Source: Augochlora pura (taxonomy: Eukaryota; Arthropoda; Insecta; Hymenoptera; Halictidae). From it: 64,000 nucleotides of DNA. The notes under the pieces are model-generated. The model saw only the letters and a list, made by a program, of their open reading frames with translations, was not told the origin of the DNA and did no database searches. How positions within the stretch are numbered: position 1 is the stretch's first letter; every line of letters starts with the position of its first letter. The stretch spans positions 22,009,640-22,073,639 of the forward strand of contig NC_135781.1 in the NCBI RefSeq assembly GCF_028453695.1, read 5' to 3'. Below, in pieces: positions 1 to 12,381 of the stretch. Made by a program: the position numbers and the translations under genes.

Positions 1-31
1 TTGAACATATAAGGGCATTCATTAATTTTAG

Positions 32-351
32 GTAATTGATGCTAGAGAAGAGATGATGGTAAATCGTTTAAAAAGCTGGTTTGAAGAATATATTCAACAA
101 TTAGTTGTGTAAGTTCTATGCTTCCTAGTTGCATATAGTATACTTATATATATATATATATATAATAGTCCTCGAAGCTCTAATAATTATTTGAATTTTG
201 TAGAAAGGAAAATGAAAGAAATAACCAGCAAATACTGGAAATATCACATTTCGCAGATACTCAAAGAAATGAACTTTCTTCTCTACAGTTATTACAACAA
301 TTACATGTAAACATAAGTGATTTGGAAGCTATGGAGGCTCTCGGCGATTAA
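32..351 (+). CDS. 3' end of an unidentified coiled-coil protein (partial)
   Basis: The last two coding exons of a gene that begins outside the window. Exon 32-108 follows an acceptor (ttttag) and ends in phase 2 at a GTAAGT donor. Exon 204-351 follows ttttgtag and ends in TAA at 349-351. Together they encode about 74 residues rich in Glu, Gln, Leu and Asn with a heptad-like pattern, so the tail is probably alpha-helical or coiled coil, ending in the acidic motif EAMEALGD. I do not recognise the family; a ciliary or cytoskeletal coiled-coil protein is one possibility but nothing seen is diagnostic. An AATAAA lies at 375-380, 24 bases after the stop. The gene converges on ECI1. Confidence 0.65.
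145..164. repeat. (TA)n microsatellite
   Basis: About ten TA units inside the last intron of the coiled-coil gene. No function inferred. Confidence 0.8.
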
Positions 352-374
352 AGTTTAGTACATCTTATTAATAT

Positions 375-387
375 AATAAACTTTATT
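375..387. terminator. Back-to-back polyadenylation signals of two convergent genes
   Basis: AATAAA at 375-380 serves the plus-strand coiled-coil gene. TTTATT at 382-387, read as AATAAA on the minus strand, is the nearest canonical signal seen downstream of ECI1. They are one base apart in opposite directions, so the two 3' UTRs should overlap by some tens of bases. Seen directly; use in vivo is inferred. Confidence 0.55.
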
Positions 388-548
388 TTAATAAATTTCT
401 CATATAAAAATTGTATAAAATTTTACAAAATTATAATTTTTAAACAACAGTAACATATTAATAAATTCATATGATATAGATTTATACATTTAAAAATAGT
501 GAATTTATCATTTGAAGGTATAATCATTTATATCATATTAAAACATCC

Positions 549-1728
549 TTATTTTTGTTTCAAAGATTCAATGTAGAATTTTAGAGATGCTTGCACTTCT
601 GGTAATTGACAAAACGTTACAAATTGTTTAACATCTTTATCCCGATTTTCTTTCATCCAAAGAAGGTTGGGTTCTCTTAATGTTAACTTTGTTTTTATTC
701 GACCACCAGCTATATTAAAATTTTTAAAGATGAATACGACTTTAATCATTGTTTATATAATGAATGGAATGATAAACTTACATGGTATATTTTTAAATCC
801 CTGAATAAATTTCTCGCATTTCTTAATTGCTTCTGCTTTATCAGCAACTAACTCGTCTACAAGTCCAATTTCTAATGCTTCTTTGGGTTGAAATAAAGAT
901 CCACTGAATGAATAGTATTAAATCAATTAAAAGAATTATATTTGACATAAGCAATTTCTTTTAACTTTTATATGTTTTATCATGAATTTGTTACCGTAAA
1001 CATGCTATTTCGGCTTTTCTATACCCTAGCACATCAATATATAGATTTTTAAACCATGTAGGAACTGCTATTCCTAAACGTGTTTCATTTAGACCCATGG
1101 TATGTTTCCCTTCTACGAATACCCTGTATTCGGTAGAAATTGCTAAGAGACATCCTCCAGCAGGACTGGCACCCTTCACAAATAAAATTATATTAATACA
1201 GCAATAGTTAACTTCAACTTCAAACTTAATATCCTTTTACACATTTTATCCACATAATTCTAATGAATAATATTATAAAATAATACATTGATAGCAGTAG
1301 CTACTGGAATTTCCAAACCATACAAAGTTAACCAAGTATCTTGTAATGTTTGCCAGAATTCCACTAATTGATTTTCAGTTCGATTATAAAGTTCCATTAA
1401 ATCAAGTCCTGCTGTAAAAATAGTTGGTAATGCAGATGTCAATATAACGCCGCTACTACGATTTTTTTTAGCGTCTGTTAAAGATTCGTTTAAAGTGTTT
1501 AATAATTCTTTATTTAATCCATTTACAGGTTCACGTGCCATTGATATCTTAGTAATACCTGTAAGACATACATATTAACATAAACGAATATAGGAAGAAA
1601 TGGTGGTTATGGATAATATGCATACCTGTGACATCATCATGTGTAACATCAACAATTTTGGAACTTGTTGCATAAGTTTTAAATAAAGGAATTTTAATAA
1701 TATTAGATATTCTTTTCACTGCAAACAT
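549..1728 (-). CDS. ECI1: Enoyl-CoA delta-isomerase 1, mitochondrial
   Basis: Five exons on the minus strand: 1626-1728 (ATG at 1728), 1287-1558, 995-1173, 782-903 and 549-709, all with GT..AG borders and matching phases; 278 residues. The family moves 3-cis/trans double bonds to 2-trans in the matrix so that unsaturated fatty acids can enter beta-oxidation. Seen: a basic, hydroxyl-rich N-terminus (MFAVKRISNIIKIPLFK) like a mitochondrial presequence, the crotonase oxyanion-hole stretch NGASPAGGCLLA created exactly by the exon 2/3 join, and GLNETRLGI, whose Glu matches the catalytic acid of ECI1. Length fits the family. Other crotonases (hydratases) are less likely because of the SPAGGC and LNET signatures. 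An in-frame TTG upstream was not preferred to the ATG. Confidence 0.93.
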
Positions 1729-1737
1729 TATTGACAA

Positions 1738-2334
1738 AATATAGGTTCTCTATTTTCACGATAAGAATATTTGTACGTACATACATATATGTATGTATAC
1801 ATGCACAATAAAGAAGACACTTGGTGTTGTATGGCAATATTTATTCTACTGTAATTTTATTACATCGAACGATTGTTATATTTATACAACTGTTAATATA
1901 TTATTACTGTACTGTTCCGTATTGCTTAACTCTCCAACGTTTTTTCTGTAAATTATTAATATGAGTTATCGACAAGTTTACTCTACGTGGCTATCGCGTT
2001 TATGAAATATAATACATATGAGCATACATACATACTCTTAATCAGAGAAAAGTAAAAACATTAGTACAGTATCTTTAGTTTATACAGAGTGTCCCAGTTT
2101 TTTCAGTCAAACGTAGCCAGTTAAGAATATAACCAACGCAAGAAAAAATGTCATATAAACATAGGCTCAAAAATGGATAAAAAAAATACGAAATAATTAC
2201 GGACTGATCGGAAATATTTATCTTCATTATGTATGTATGTATCTACATGATTGGTAGATGTATGTATAACATTTATAAAAAAAATGTCTACCACTACATA
2301 TAAACAGACTCAATGTAAAATTTCGAGTGCTGTA
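1738..2334. other. Intergenic/upstream region of ECI1, no gene seen
   Basis: AT-rich DNA between the ECI1 start and the left end of a transposon. It holds short TATG/TACA runs (about 1779-1800) and a motif at 2083-2095 (acagagtgtccca) resembling a Tc1/mariner terminal repeat, for which I found no partner. No coding frame is convincing. Confidence 0.4.
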
Positions 2335-4213
2335 CACAGTTGTCTCTCAGGCAAGAAGTTTTTCTTCCAATGTAAGAACTATCCCCACCATTCTACTTCA
2401 CAACCACCTTCGTGCAGTTATTTTAGAAAAAGAACGGGAGATGATTAAGAGAGACAGAACAAAACCAGCAAGCTCTATGAGTGTGTGTCCACACGTACGA
2501 GAAACTGAGGACGTTTCACTTTACCCTGCTTGTCGTCTCACTCTTTTCGCGCATCCGTATACCTGGTTCGTTATCTGGAATACACGGCGCGATATATTCG
2601 ACTTGCACTTTTCGCCTCGTAGAATTCTTGACCACATTTGCCAGCGAATTTGTGAACGATGCTCAATGCATTATTATAGTCTACTTTTCTGTATCAACAA
2701 AAAATTGTAATTTACTACTATTTATTATTTACCGATTAGCTCGGTATCATCTGCGACTTAAAATACATTACAATTCGCAACATTGTACTGAGGATGGTAC
2801 CGATTGCCTGGGTTTTACCGCGAGGAGGTTTCTGCTTTAAAAAACCGAGATGGTGTTAGAAAGAAGCCAGTATCGCTGTGCTCCCTTTCTTATAACGACA
2901 ATTCTTAAGCAACTAACTCACGGAATTATTAACTAAGTGCTCGTATTTATTCATTAAAACGCTTGCACGTATTTCTGGGCGAATAATAATTCCTCGGCGA
3001 ATGATAATATCACAGCGAAGGATAATTCCATGACGAAAGATAATCTCTTGGTGGACGTGATGACAACGACGATTGTTAACTAATGCACACAATTATTAAT
3101 TAAGACGCTACCTAGTTAGTACGTACATATATGCCGACTAATTATAGGTAATTATAATAAAGTGAATTAAAGAAGAAATCTCCGATTCACGAGGACCGAA
3201 ATAAATTAGAGCAGAAGGAGACTTTCTGTAATTAGTCAAAATACAAAGGGTCAGAGAATCGCTCTGAATAATCGAAAAAAATCGAAATCTAAGAAGTTTA
3301 AATGTAGAACCATTGTACACACCTTAGGTACCTCGGGGACGCCTCTCCTTGTATTTACTCACAGGCCCCAATCACTGATATCGTATCACTGATATCGTAA
3401 ATGATAACTCTCATTTGCCACCAGCAAATGTACCCTCAACTAAATGGGTGAATTTACAGTTAATGATATTCTTTACGATTTTTAAGGAAATATATACTTT
3501 CTGTTCTTTAACACGAATATTTATCATTAAATTAGTTTCGCAAATCGTTCGTTGAATTCTGTTTGGATGCGGAATTATTGAAACAACAATATCTCTTGCG
3601 TAGTAAAAGGCTTAATTAACGATTAAAACAGCTGTCACGATTAATCTTCTTATTATTTAGAATTCAAGAAATTACTAAATATTCTTCAAATGGCGTTTCT
3701 ACATTAAAATGGATCGACATTTCGAGTAAATAAATATCTTTTAGCAAGAGGTATGAATTTTACACTGTTCACTTGCAACATTCTTCCATTCTCTCATGTT
3801 AACATTCAAAACAATGCAATAAATACATAACATATCGAAATGTTATCTACAAACACGTACATTCGAAACATATCTCAATGTGCATTGAACATTATTGGCA
3901 AATTCACTGGCACATGTGGTGAATAATTCTACAAGGCGAAAAGTACAAATCGAATATCGCGCCGCGTGTTCAGGTGGACCGCCAGGTATACGGATGCGCG
4001 AAAAGAGTGAGATTATAAACAGGGTGAAGTGAGACGACCTCGGTTTTTCGTCCCTGTGGTATTCACCATAGAACCCGATGGGTTCGTCCTGTCTCTCTTG
4101 ATCATTTCTCGTTCTCTTTCTAAAGTAACTGTGCGAAGGTGAATGCGCAGTAGAATAGTGGGGATAGTTCTTGAATTCGGAAAAGAAAAAGCTCTTGAAT
4201 TAAGAGAAGACTG
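2335..4213. mobile_element. Palindromic-ended non-autonomous DNA transposon, copy 1
   Basis: The two ends are long diverged inverted repeats. Bases about 2335-2660 reappear, reverse-complemented, at about 3900-4213: the blocks around 2385-2405 and 4150-4172, the AGAGACAGA block near 2450, and the stretch 2540-2650 matched by 3915-4010. Both ends lie next to TA and start CA(CA)GT or CAGT, as in pogo/Tc1-mariner elements. The 1.88 kb has no long coding frame or recognisable transposase, so it is non-autonomous. A second copy in inverted orientation lies at 55594-57536; the internal block 2790-2935 matches 57120-57260 reversed. Superfamily assignment is inferred from ends and TA target only. Confidence 0.65.
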
Positions 4214-5020
4214 TACATATATTTTCTTTCCGTTTACTTTTTACATTGACCTCCGAAGAAATAATTTTTCAAAACGCAGTATACACATAAGTAAGATATA
4301 ATAAAATTGGGGAATGGTATCTGCTCGCATATTTCTTCCTGCAAAATTTTACACATAGATATCGTTGTTTCTTTCAGAACAAGATTGTTTTACATATAAT
4401 GTAAGAAATACAATAAAATGCAAAGTAAGATGAGTGTAAATGTATAATAACTTGTAAATTAACGAAATTACATTGGTATTTTATAAACATTTGAAAATGT
4501 ATTTAAAATTTCATTCTATTGGCAAGTTATACTTACTTGATAATACTTTCATTTTAGAAATTGAAATCAAATCAAATACTGCATTATAGAAGAATTCTAA
4601 CATTAATAAATAGAATGTTGTGTATTAGCAGAAATTTAAAAGATTGTTGTATGACTGAATTGTGTATTTATTATGGAAAGTTTGATATATACGAAAAACT
4701 TATTTGGAAAGTATAATAATTAAATTAGATATTATTATATCATTTATTTCTTCATGGATTTGCAGTGAAAAGTTATAATCAACCAGAAAATACGAACAGT
4801 AGAATTGTTAATAATGGAACGGACCGGAATGACTGGAATGGAACAGAATGGATTGCGGGCAGGTGCTAATATGGCGGCTATTCTGCTTTATAGTTTCGTG
4901 ACATCGCCCATTATCTTAACTTTTTTTTAAGCAAGCTATAAGAGTTCAGTCGCCGGCTGACAGAAAAAACAATGTCTTAAATGGGTCCGGTTATGTTTGA
5001 CAGATAAACCAATCAGCAAG
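4214..5020 (+). promoter_or_regulatory. CARMIL upstream region with YY1/PHO-type site
   Basis: Region between the transposon and the CARMIL start codon. At 4868-4878 the sequence fits AANATGGCGGC, the YY1/Pleiohomeotic consensus, in the direction of transcription and about 145 bases before the ATG. Such sites in metazoan promoters usually lie just downstream of the start of transcription, so the cap site is probably near 4800-4870 (inference). The rest is AT-rich with no other coding signal. Confidence 0.45.
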
Positions 5021-8000
5021 ATGTCAACCAGATCTCAACTTACGAAAGATTTAAACGGTTTGTCTTGATCCTGAATGTTTACGTTCGTATCGTGGACCTG
5101 TCATACTCACCGAGTGTATATATTACTCATCGATTTAAATAGTCATCGCTTAATATAGTTCGCGGAAACTCTAATGATTATTTAACTTTTTTCGTTTATA
5201 TGCAAGTTGGATTAGGACATAAATTTTTTTTAAATATTTCTGTCAATTTTCTACGTTTTCATTGCGCTGCATCGAACAGGTCCTTTTATAAAATTATTTT
5301 ATCTTTTACAGAATCAGTGAAAGCGTTACTCGGTAAGCACGTGAAGATATTATTAAAAAATGTTGTGAAATTGGAAACAAAGCAGGATAAACAAGAAAAT
5401 CGTGTTCTAGTGAGTAATAATTGAATAGTGTCACAAGAGCTACACCCAGAAAGAAAGTGTGTTGTATAGCATTTAAATACAAAATTGTACTTACGTGGTT
5501 TTTAGGTTTTTTCACCATGCCGTCTGTTTCTTTTAACGGCCAAAGTACCCACAAGGGTAAGATGAAACTATTAAGTTTTATTTAGTTGGTTGAGTTCATA
5601 TGAATTCATTATTAATTATTTATTAATTTCCCAGCTCGACTGTCACTTTCATTACTTAGAAATAACATCTATAGAATCCAAAAGAGCAAACCAGTTATTA
5701 TTAACTGTTGGAGAGAGATATTACAATTTTACTACTACAGGAGCAGGCGCAGATACTACAGAAGTAGATGCAATGATCGAGGCCTTACATACTGCAATCC
5801 GAAATATCTTTCCAACTGTACCCTTAAAGTATGTCTACACACTGTTATTACACCCTTTCTTTAAGATTTTACCTACTGTTAGTCCATTACTAGTTTTTTG
5901 TAATCACTATGTTATAAAATAGTTTAAAATAGATACTGTGAGTTAACAAATTTTGAAAATCATTGGTAGTTATCTTGAGATTTTTTTTCTGTGAGTTTAC
6001 AAAGATTTATATTAATATCAACATTTATTTTTACAGTTATATTATAAGAAAAATAGAAGTGATACCAGCTAGTAGATTGCAGAGTATAAGAGGTAGCGAA
6101 TTAGCCAGAAGTACAGAAGCGACGAGACACACTGGGCCCTGTGGTGGATTTTCAACTCAGTATGCATGCATGTGTGACTTACATGGTGTACTATACAGAG
6201 AAGAAGTTGCTTGGGTAATATTTTGAAAATATGGAGAAAATAATTAGCATTAGTCTTACAAAAAATTATTTGATAAAACTATTCAATTTTAGGATGTTGA
6301 TACAATATACCTCTCTCATGACACAAGGGAATTAAATTTAAGGGATTTTGATCATTTGGATCAGAAAGATTTGGTGCCAATCATTTCTGCCTTAGAATAT
6401 AATACTTGGTTCACAAAATTACGAGCATCCCATTTGAAATTGAGTCATGAACCTTTGGAACGATTATTACACGTTATGCGTAGATCTCTTTCCATTCAAG
6501 AACTGTACCTAGATAATCTTGGAATTAAATGGTAAAAATTCAATGAGACGATATTGAGAATAATTCCGTAAGATGAAGCTGATTAATATATCTGTTGTAG
6601 GGATTTTGCACATAAATTATCACTAGCTTTAATTTCCAATGGTAACACAATGTTGCAAACTATTGATCTATCGTACAATACTATTGAAGATAAAGGTAAA
6701 TATTGTATAAATTAATATAGCATAATCAATAAAAATAAAATTATTCATAATATTATTTTGAAGGAGGTGCACATTTAAGTGGTCCCATTGGCAAGCTACC
6801 TAAAGGATTACAAAAGCTAAACTTAGCACATTGTGGACTAACAGGAAAAGGAATAAGTCAAGTCGCACATGCGTTAAGTTTAAATAGAAGCATGCAAACT
6901 AGTTTACAATATTTGAATCTTTCGGAAAACTCTTTAAAAGATGACATCAATGTAAGTTTCTACACGAGATTGTAAAATTGATTGCTGCTTACAGTTGTAA
7001 ATGAATGATTATAATATAATTGTTGTTTTGTTACAGAATTTGTGCAATTTTTTAGCACAACCTAATAGCCTAACTCATTTAGATCTAAGTGGTACAGATA
7101 CTACACTAGAATGTGTAAGTATTTAACTTTATTTGTGATAAAATGTGTCTGCATGTATAAATATATATGTATATGTTTGAATTTATTTTATTCAGCTGTT
7201 TGGTGCTCTACTACGGGGTTGTGCAACTAATCTAGTCCATTTGAATGTCGCTCGCAATTCTTTTTCAAGCAAAAAGACCAAAGAAATACCACCCAGCTTT
7301 AAACAGTTCTTTACAGCTACACTTTCATTAAAGTACTTAAATATATCTTGCTGCAAATTGCCATTAGAAGCGTTGAAGCATTTATTACTTGGCTTGGCGT
7401 GTAATGAAAGTACAGTTGGTTTAGAACTCGATATGAGTGGAAACAACTTAGGTTCCATGGGTGCTCATGTACTGGAGTCATGTATACATGGTGTGCGTTG
7501 TATAGCGTCATTGGATATTTCCGACAGCAGTACGTATATGTTTGTAACAAAAATAAAATGGTTATTAAGCATGCCAAAATAATATTAATATGTTCCATTA
7601 ATATTATTTTTATAGACATGGATGTTGATCTCGCACAAGTAATAACTGCTATAGGAAAGAACAAGTCTATAAAACAATTATATATGGGCCGTAACACTGT
7701 TAGTATGAAAAGTAAACATATTGCCATTGTGATGGATGCTCTTGTGCAAATGCTTCAAGAAGATGACTGCGTTTTACAAGCACTACATTTACCGGATTCT
7801 CGATTAAAGTCTGATCTCTATAATCTTATTAATGCTCTTGGTAGTAATACGTGTCTTCATACCCTAGATATTAGTGGTAATCAAATTGGAGATCCTGGTG
7901 CAAGATTATTAGCAAAGGCACTGCAGATTAACAATCATTTGCGGACCATTATTTACGATAAAAATAATATTACACTCCAAGGTTATGCGGATATTGTTCA

Positions 8001-11000
8001 TGCTTTGGAGAAGTACGTATTTTTTGCTTTTTAATCATGTTAAACATGTGTGTACATTGTCTAATATACGACATTGTTCTATTAAAGGAATTGTAGCGTA
8101 AGGCACATGCCATTCCCAATTTTCGATCTGCAGCCTTGTATGAAAACCTCTGCTGAGAAAACTGAACAACTAGCCAAAAAGATACAAGATTTATTACAAA
8201 GAAACGTTACACCTTGCAAGTACAGTCACGGTCAAGCCTTTAGACTGCAACAAGGTTTTCTATTAAGTTCTACGCAACAAATGGTCGATAGACTGGTTGT
8301 ACAGACTCAGGATACTATTAAAGCCATTGCTGCTGAAAGTTGTGATGCGAATAATGATATCAATTATGCCACTGGGCTTATACAGGATGCGGATAACTCA
8401 AAACAGGTACAGGTGAATAAATACACCAACAGTCAGATTGTAATTTCATGAAAATAATTCTTTTTTAGTTGTTACCAAGATTGCACGAAGTACTTCAAAG
8501 ACGGGATGAAAGTAATCCAATTGAATTAAAATTACACGACATGGCAAATGAGCTTCATAAAGTCGTAACTGGATATTTACAGGTATACATTTTATGTATT
8601 TAATAATAATGTATATCGTTTCTTCCAAGCATAACAACAGCTTTATAATATTTAAATTTGAATGCAGGATTCCTTAGATGCGATGATCAAATGTGCGAAC
8701 GATCAATGTCCTACGATACTACAACAGACAGTAATCAGAGGAGATGAAAGCGAATCAATTGCTGTGGAAGATGACCTGCGTAATAGTTGTAAAGAGAAAA
8801 ACCAAATCAGTAGCGAATTTATACATACTACTATTACAGAACAAGCTGGGGCAGACATAGTCAATAGAGTCAAGTAAAGATTATTAACGATAAATAAAAT
8901 AGTCCTCTTATAATAATAATAATAATAGTCAAAGAAAATTAATTTATCTTACATTCATAATTTCTTTACAGTGAATTAAATTTAGCTGTTGCTGGCCATG
9001 TGTCCGACAGAATAACGGATGAAGTCATTGAATCTTTATCGAGAAGTTACAAAAATTTGGTATGTACAATGCACAAGAAAATAGTATCCTAATGAAGATA
9101 AATAATGATTAAATTTATATACTGTTATTATTAGATTGGCGATTGTGATAGTAGAACGAGGAGTAGCACGCCAGATGTACTACGGCCTAGTGCTGGCTCA
9201 ATGAGCAGTGGCAGTGTCATAGGTGTAACAAGTACAGTAGGTGTATCTACATCATTAGCTATTGGTAGAGCCAGTCTTGCTTCGGAAGAAGATTGTCCAC
9301 CTGAAACTTACTCGTTAGTAAATTCCATTGGACAATGTTCTAGCGATCAATCTCCAATGGTGAGTAAACAGAAATCACTCCATAACACTGTCAGGTCTGT
9401 TTTACTAACTATAACAGTTACTACAGTAACTATAATATCATGCTTCCATGTCTGTCTAGAAATTGGATTATTTAAATCTCGTAAGTATTGGTTGAAACTA
9501 TTTGTACGTTCAACGCTACTTATTGTTTTAATCTATTAAAATGTTGTAGTATACTATAAACAAAGTGTTTTCTTTATTTATACTTATTTTGTAATTGTAA
9601 GATAAACGGTAACAGTTAAAAAATTCTACATAAAACTAAATTACAGTAAAACAATATTTCAGTAGTATTCACAACTGTTATTCGTATATAGGCAACGCCA
9701 CACCTATCGAACAAACGCAAAAGTTTACATGGAAGAAAATTAAGACCTAAATCTGTGGTCGATTCAGTTGAGGGACTTTCTGCTGACGATATTCCTGATC
9801 TATTACCACCATTGCCAAAAAGTCAAGCAGAAGGTTCGTATTATTTCAATAGAGTATTTGATGTGTTCACGAGCTACTAATTAATTAACAGAGTTTTCAG
9901 CCATTTCAGAGACAGAACACTCTTTGACAGAATCTTTAGATTCTGTTTCGGAGTTGCCTAATACCGTGGGTCAACAGTTGCAACATTTAGTGAAATCTAG
10001 ACCACGTAGAACGAAAACTAGAGCACCTACAAGACCAATGTTGAGACCGGACCAACCAATGGATGGTCTTGCTCTTGGAGAAGGCCTTGATGTATTCTTC
10101 CGACCAACTACTCCAACAACTCCACTTATATCTCCAACAAGCGATGACAGGTAATGTATTCAATGCGCGCAAATCTTCAAGAAATGGTCATCCAGAGTTA
10201 GAAGTATTAAATAAATCGTCTTCAAGATCTTTTGAAGGACATGAATACAATGGAGTACATCCTTCCCAGACAAATTCAACGATTTAGTCTGCAGATTTGA
10301 AAAACTATTGCTGACCTTTAAAAGACCTTGAAGATAATAGCAAATTTGTTAACATTATTATAGTTACTTCCTTGAATAGTATAACTAATATGTAATTAAC
10401 TCTGTAATATGATTTTTGCTTTAAAATCATATAAATTAATTCATTTGTTTTGAAACAATTACAGCTCCTTACATACGTTCCCGACTGACGGCAGTCCAAA
10501 TTTATCTCTTGCCAGTCACAAAAGTATTCCACCCGATACGGATAAGAAACCTGGTTGTAGTTCACCAATGTTAAAAACACTCCTTGAGCCTGCACCACGA
10601 TCACGGTCTAGCGATAATTTGGAGAAGTTTTCTCCACTCGTCGGTAGGAGATCTCAAGGTGATTCACCATTAACTGCATCCCCATTAGCTCGACGGAATA
10701 CGACTGATAATGCTCAAAATCACGAAAGAATCGTTGCGAAATTCGATAGTTCTAACGGGATGAGTAGTAATAGTTTTGTCAATACGGCAGACATTTCGAA
10801 ACGTAGCACGTTGCCAATTGCTGGATCTGGTACAAATTCAGTTAGCTCGCGGGATTCCGATGAGAACGGTAAAATGTTACAACTAACAACTGCTGCAAAT
10901 TCTTCAGATAGGGATGTATCTCTTGCAACGTCTGTTCCTAAAGATTACGAAAGCAGAAAAAGTTTAACGAAAAAATCGGCCATGGAAATGGACAAATCTG

Positions 11001-12248
11001 CGAGCCAGCCACTGCCCTCCCTCAAACTAAGATCGATTGGTTTCGATCTTAGAAGTCCGACAAATGGTAGCAGTACGAAAAATACTTCCGAAGCATCAAA
11101 GTCTCCAGTATTAAAATCGTCAGCTAAAGGAAGTTGTTCCACCAGTGACGGAAAAAGTAATGGTGCTTTATCAAAGACTAAATTAACTCCGCCTGCAACA
11201 GCTCCGAAACCAAGGCCATGGAGTATGGCCACTGATAGAAAATCCGGTGAGTTCGAATGAATGTTGGAACAGTATTTTTTAATGTTTATTAAGCAATGTT
11301 TATGTCGCATTCACGTAATGTTAAAGTGAGTAACATTCTAATCACAAGTAATTAGGACGTTTTTGTAGTAACAAAAGTAGTACATATTATCGTACTTCTT
11401 GTCAATGTAAGTTCACTATACAGTTTCATTTAATTTTATAGGAGAATTTAATTTATTAAGCGATGGTTCTAGTCCAAATACTTCAGCAGGGAATACGCCA
11501 GATTCTGGCGATGCTCTTGACGAATCAACGGATAGTGGTGTAAGTGGTCCCGCTTCGTTGCCACCAACATTATCAGCAAGTAGCACCGCTAGTTCTTTAA
11601 GCAATACAAGCGTAGAAAAGCGATCTGTCAGAGAATTGGCAGCTAGTTTAAGCAAGAGTAAAACAGAAAGGAAAGAACACGGTAACTCAGAAATTTAATT
11701 TTTTACAATGCATGCTCTGTACATACATAGTAACCCTATATTTCATCACCGGTATCACACATCACTTCTTACTAAAAGCATACATTTTTCTTGCAACGTC
11801 GATTAATTTGCAAAACTGCATGACCAATATTTAATTTAAGAAGCTTGCTGTACATATTATTTTAGAGCATACCGCACCTGCAGCATGGAGGTCGGTGCTT
11901 CAACGTTCTATCAACCAACCAGATGTTAAGGTATTTTTTTTATATTTTTTTTTATAAATCCATGGAAGATTTTGACTGCGTAGAAAATTTTGTCCACAAA
12001 ATCTCTTGCAATAGCTTACTTATCTTCTTTTGCGCTTTTATTTTATTAATCTAAAATGTCAAATTTACATATCGTGAACGTAATATATGCATAGAAAAAT
12101 TGCTGTTAAAGTATCTGTGAAATAACATGTTCAACATGCAATCTTATATGCTTATAATAGTTCATTACATTTGTAGGTAATGGAAGCGCCGAAAATGGTT
12201 GAAGAGAAACGAATAAGTTGTCCAGAATGCGGTCGTATATGCTCATAA
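5021..12248 (+). CDS. CARMIL: CARMIL (F-actin-uncapping protein LRRC16 family)
   Basis: Twenty-two exons: 5021-5057, 5312-5409, 5506-5556, 5635-5828, 6037-6214, 6293-6531, 6601-6695, 6764-6951, 7037-7114, 7196-7529, 7616-8012, 8088-8406, 8469-8582, 8668-8873, 8972-9059, 9135-9359, 9692-9833, 9892-10150, 10465-11246, 11442-11681, 11866-11930, 12177-12248. All phases agree, giving 1466 residues. CARMILs bind capping protein at the membrane and release it from actin barbed ends. Seen: N-terminal PH-like domain (about 1-130), GPCGGFSTQYACMCD and EVAWDVDTIYLSHDTRELNL linker signatures, leucine-rich repeats (about 180-600), helical dimerisation region, then a Ser/Pro-rich tail. The CPI motif is at about 1024-1040 (L-x-H..RPR..P; the usual Thr is Val), followed by a CSI-like motif (GEGLDVFFRP). 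The first exon is short but joins in phase to the conserved core. Confidence 0.93.
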
Positions 12249-12381
12249 TAATTCATTATATTTTTAGGTAATGGAAGTGCCGAAAACAGTTGAAGAGAAA
12301 CGAATAAGTTATGAACTTCAACGTACTTCTTTTTTACATGATTCGAATTTTAACTATGATAACGATGTAGTGGACGTTTGA
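12147..12381 (+). repeat. Tandemly duplicated terminal exon of CARMIL, 91-bp spacing
   Basis: A unit comprising polypyrimidine tract, acceptor and coding start occurs twice, with exon starts at 12177 and 12268. Copy one reads VMEAPKMVEEKRIS then CPECGRICS and stops at 12246-12248. Copy two reads VMEVPKTVEEKRIS then a different 23-residue tail and stops at 12379-12381. Both accept the phase-0 donor at 11930, so they can act as alternative last exons (1466 or 1480 residues). About 7 differences over ~73 aligned bases show an old but recognisable duplication. The acceptor of copy two lies only 19 bases after the stop of copy one. Confidence 0.8.

Noticed and set aside
10154..10287. Protein-like open stretch directly after CARMIL exon 18 (NGHPELEVLNKSSSRSFEGH and onward)
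   Set aside because: It is out of frame with the preceding exon, separated by an in-frame TAA. Using it would need an intron of about 35 bases. Possible alternative exon, but not supportable without transcripts.
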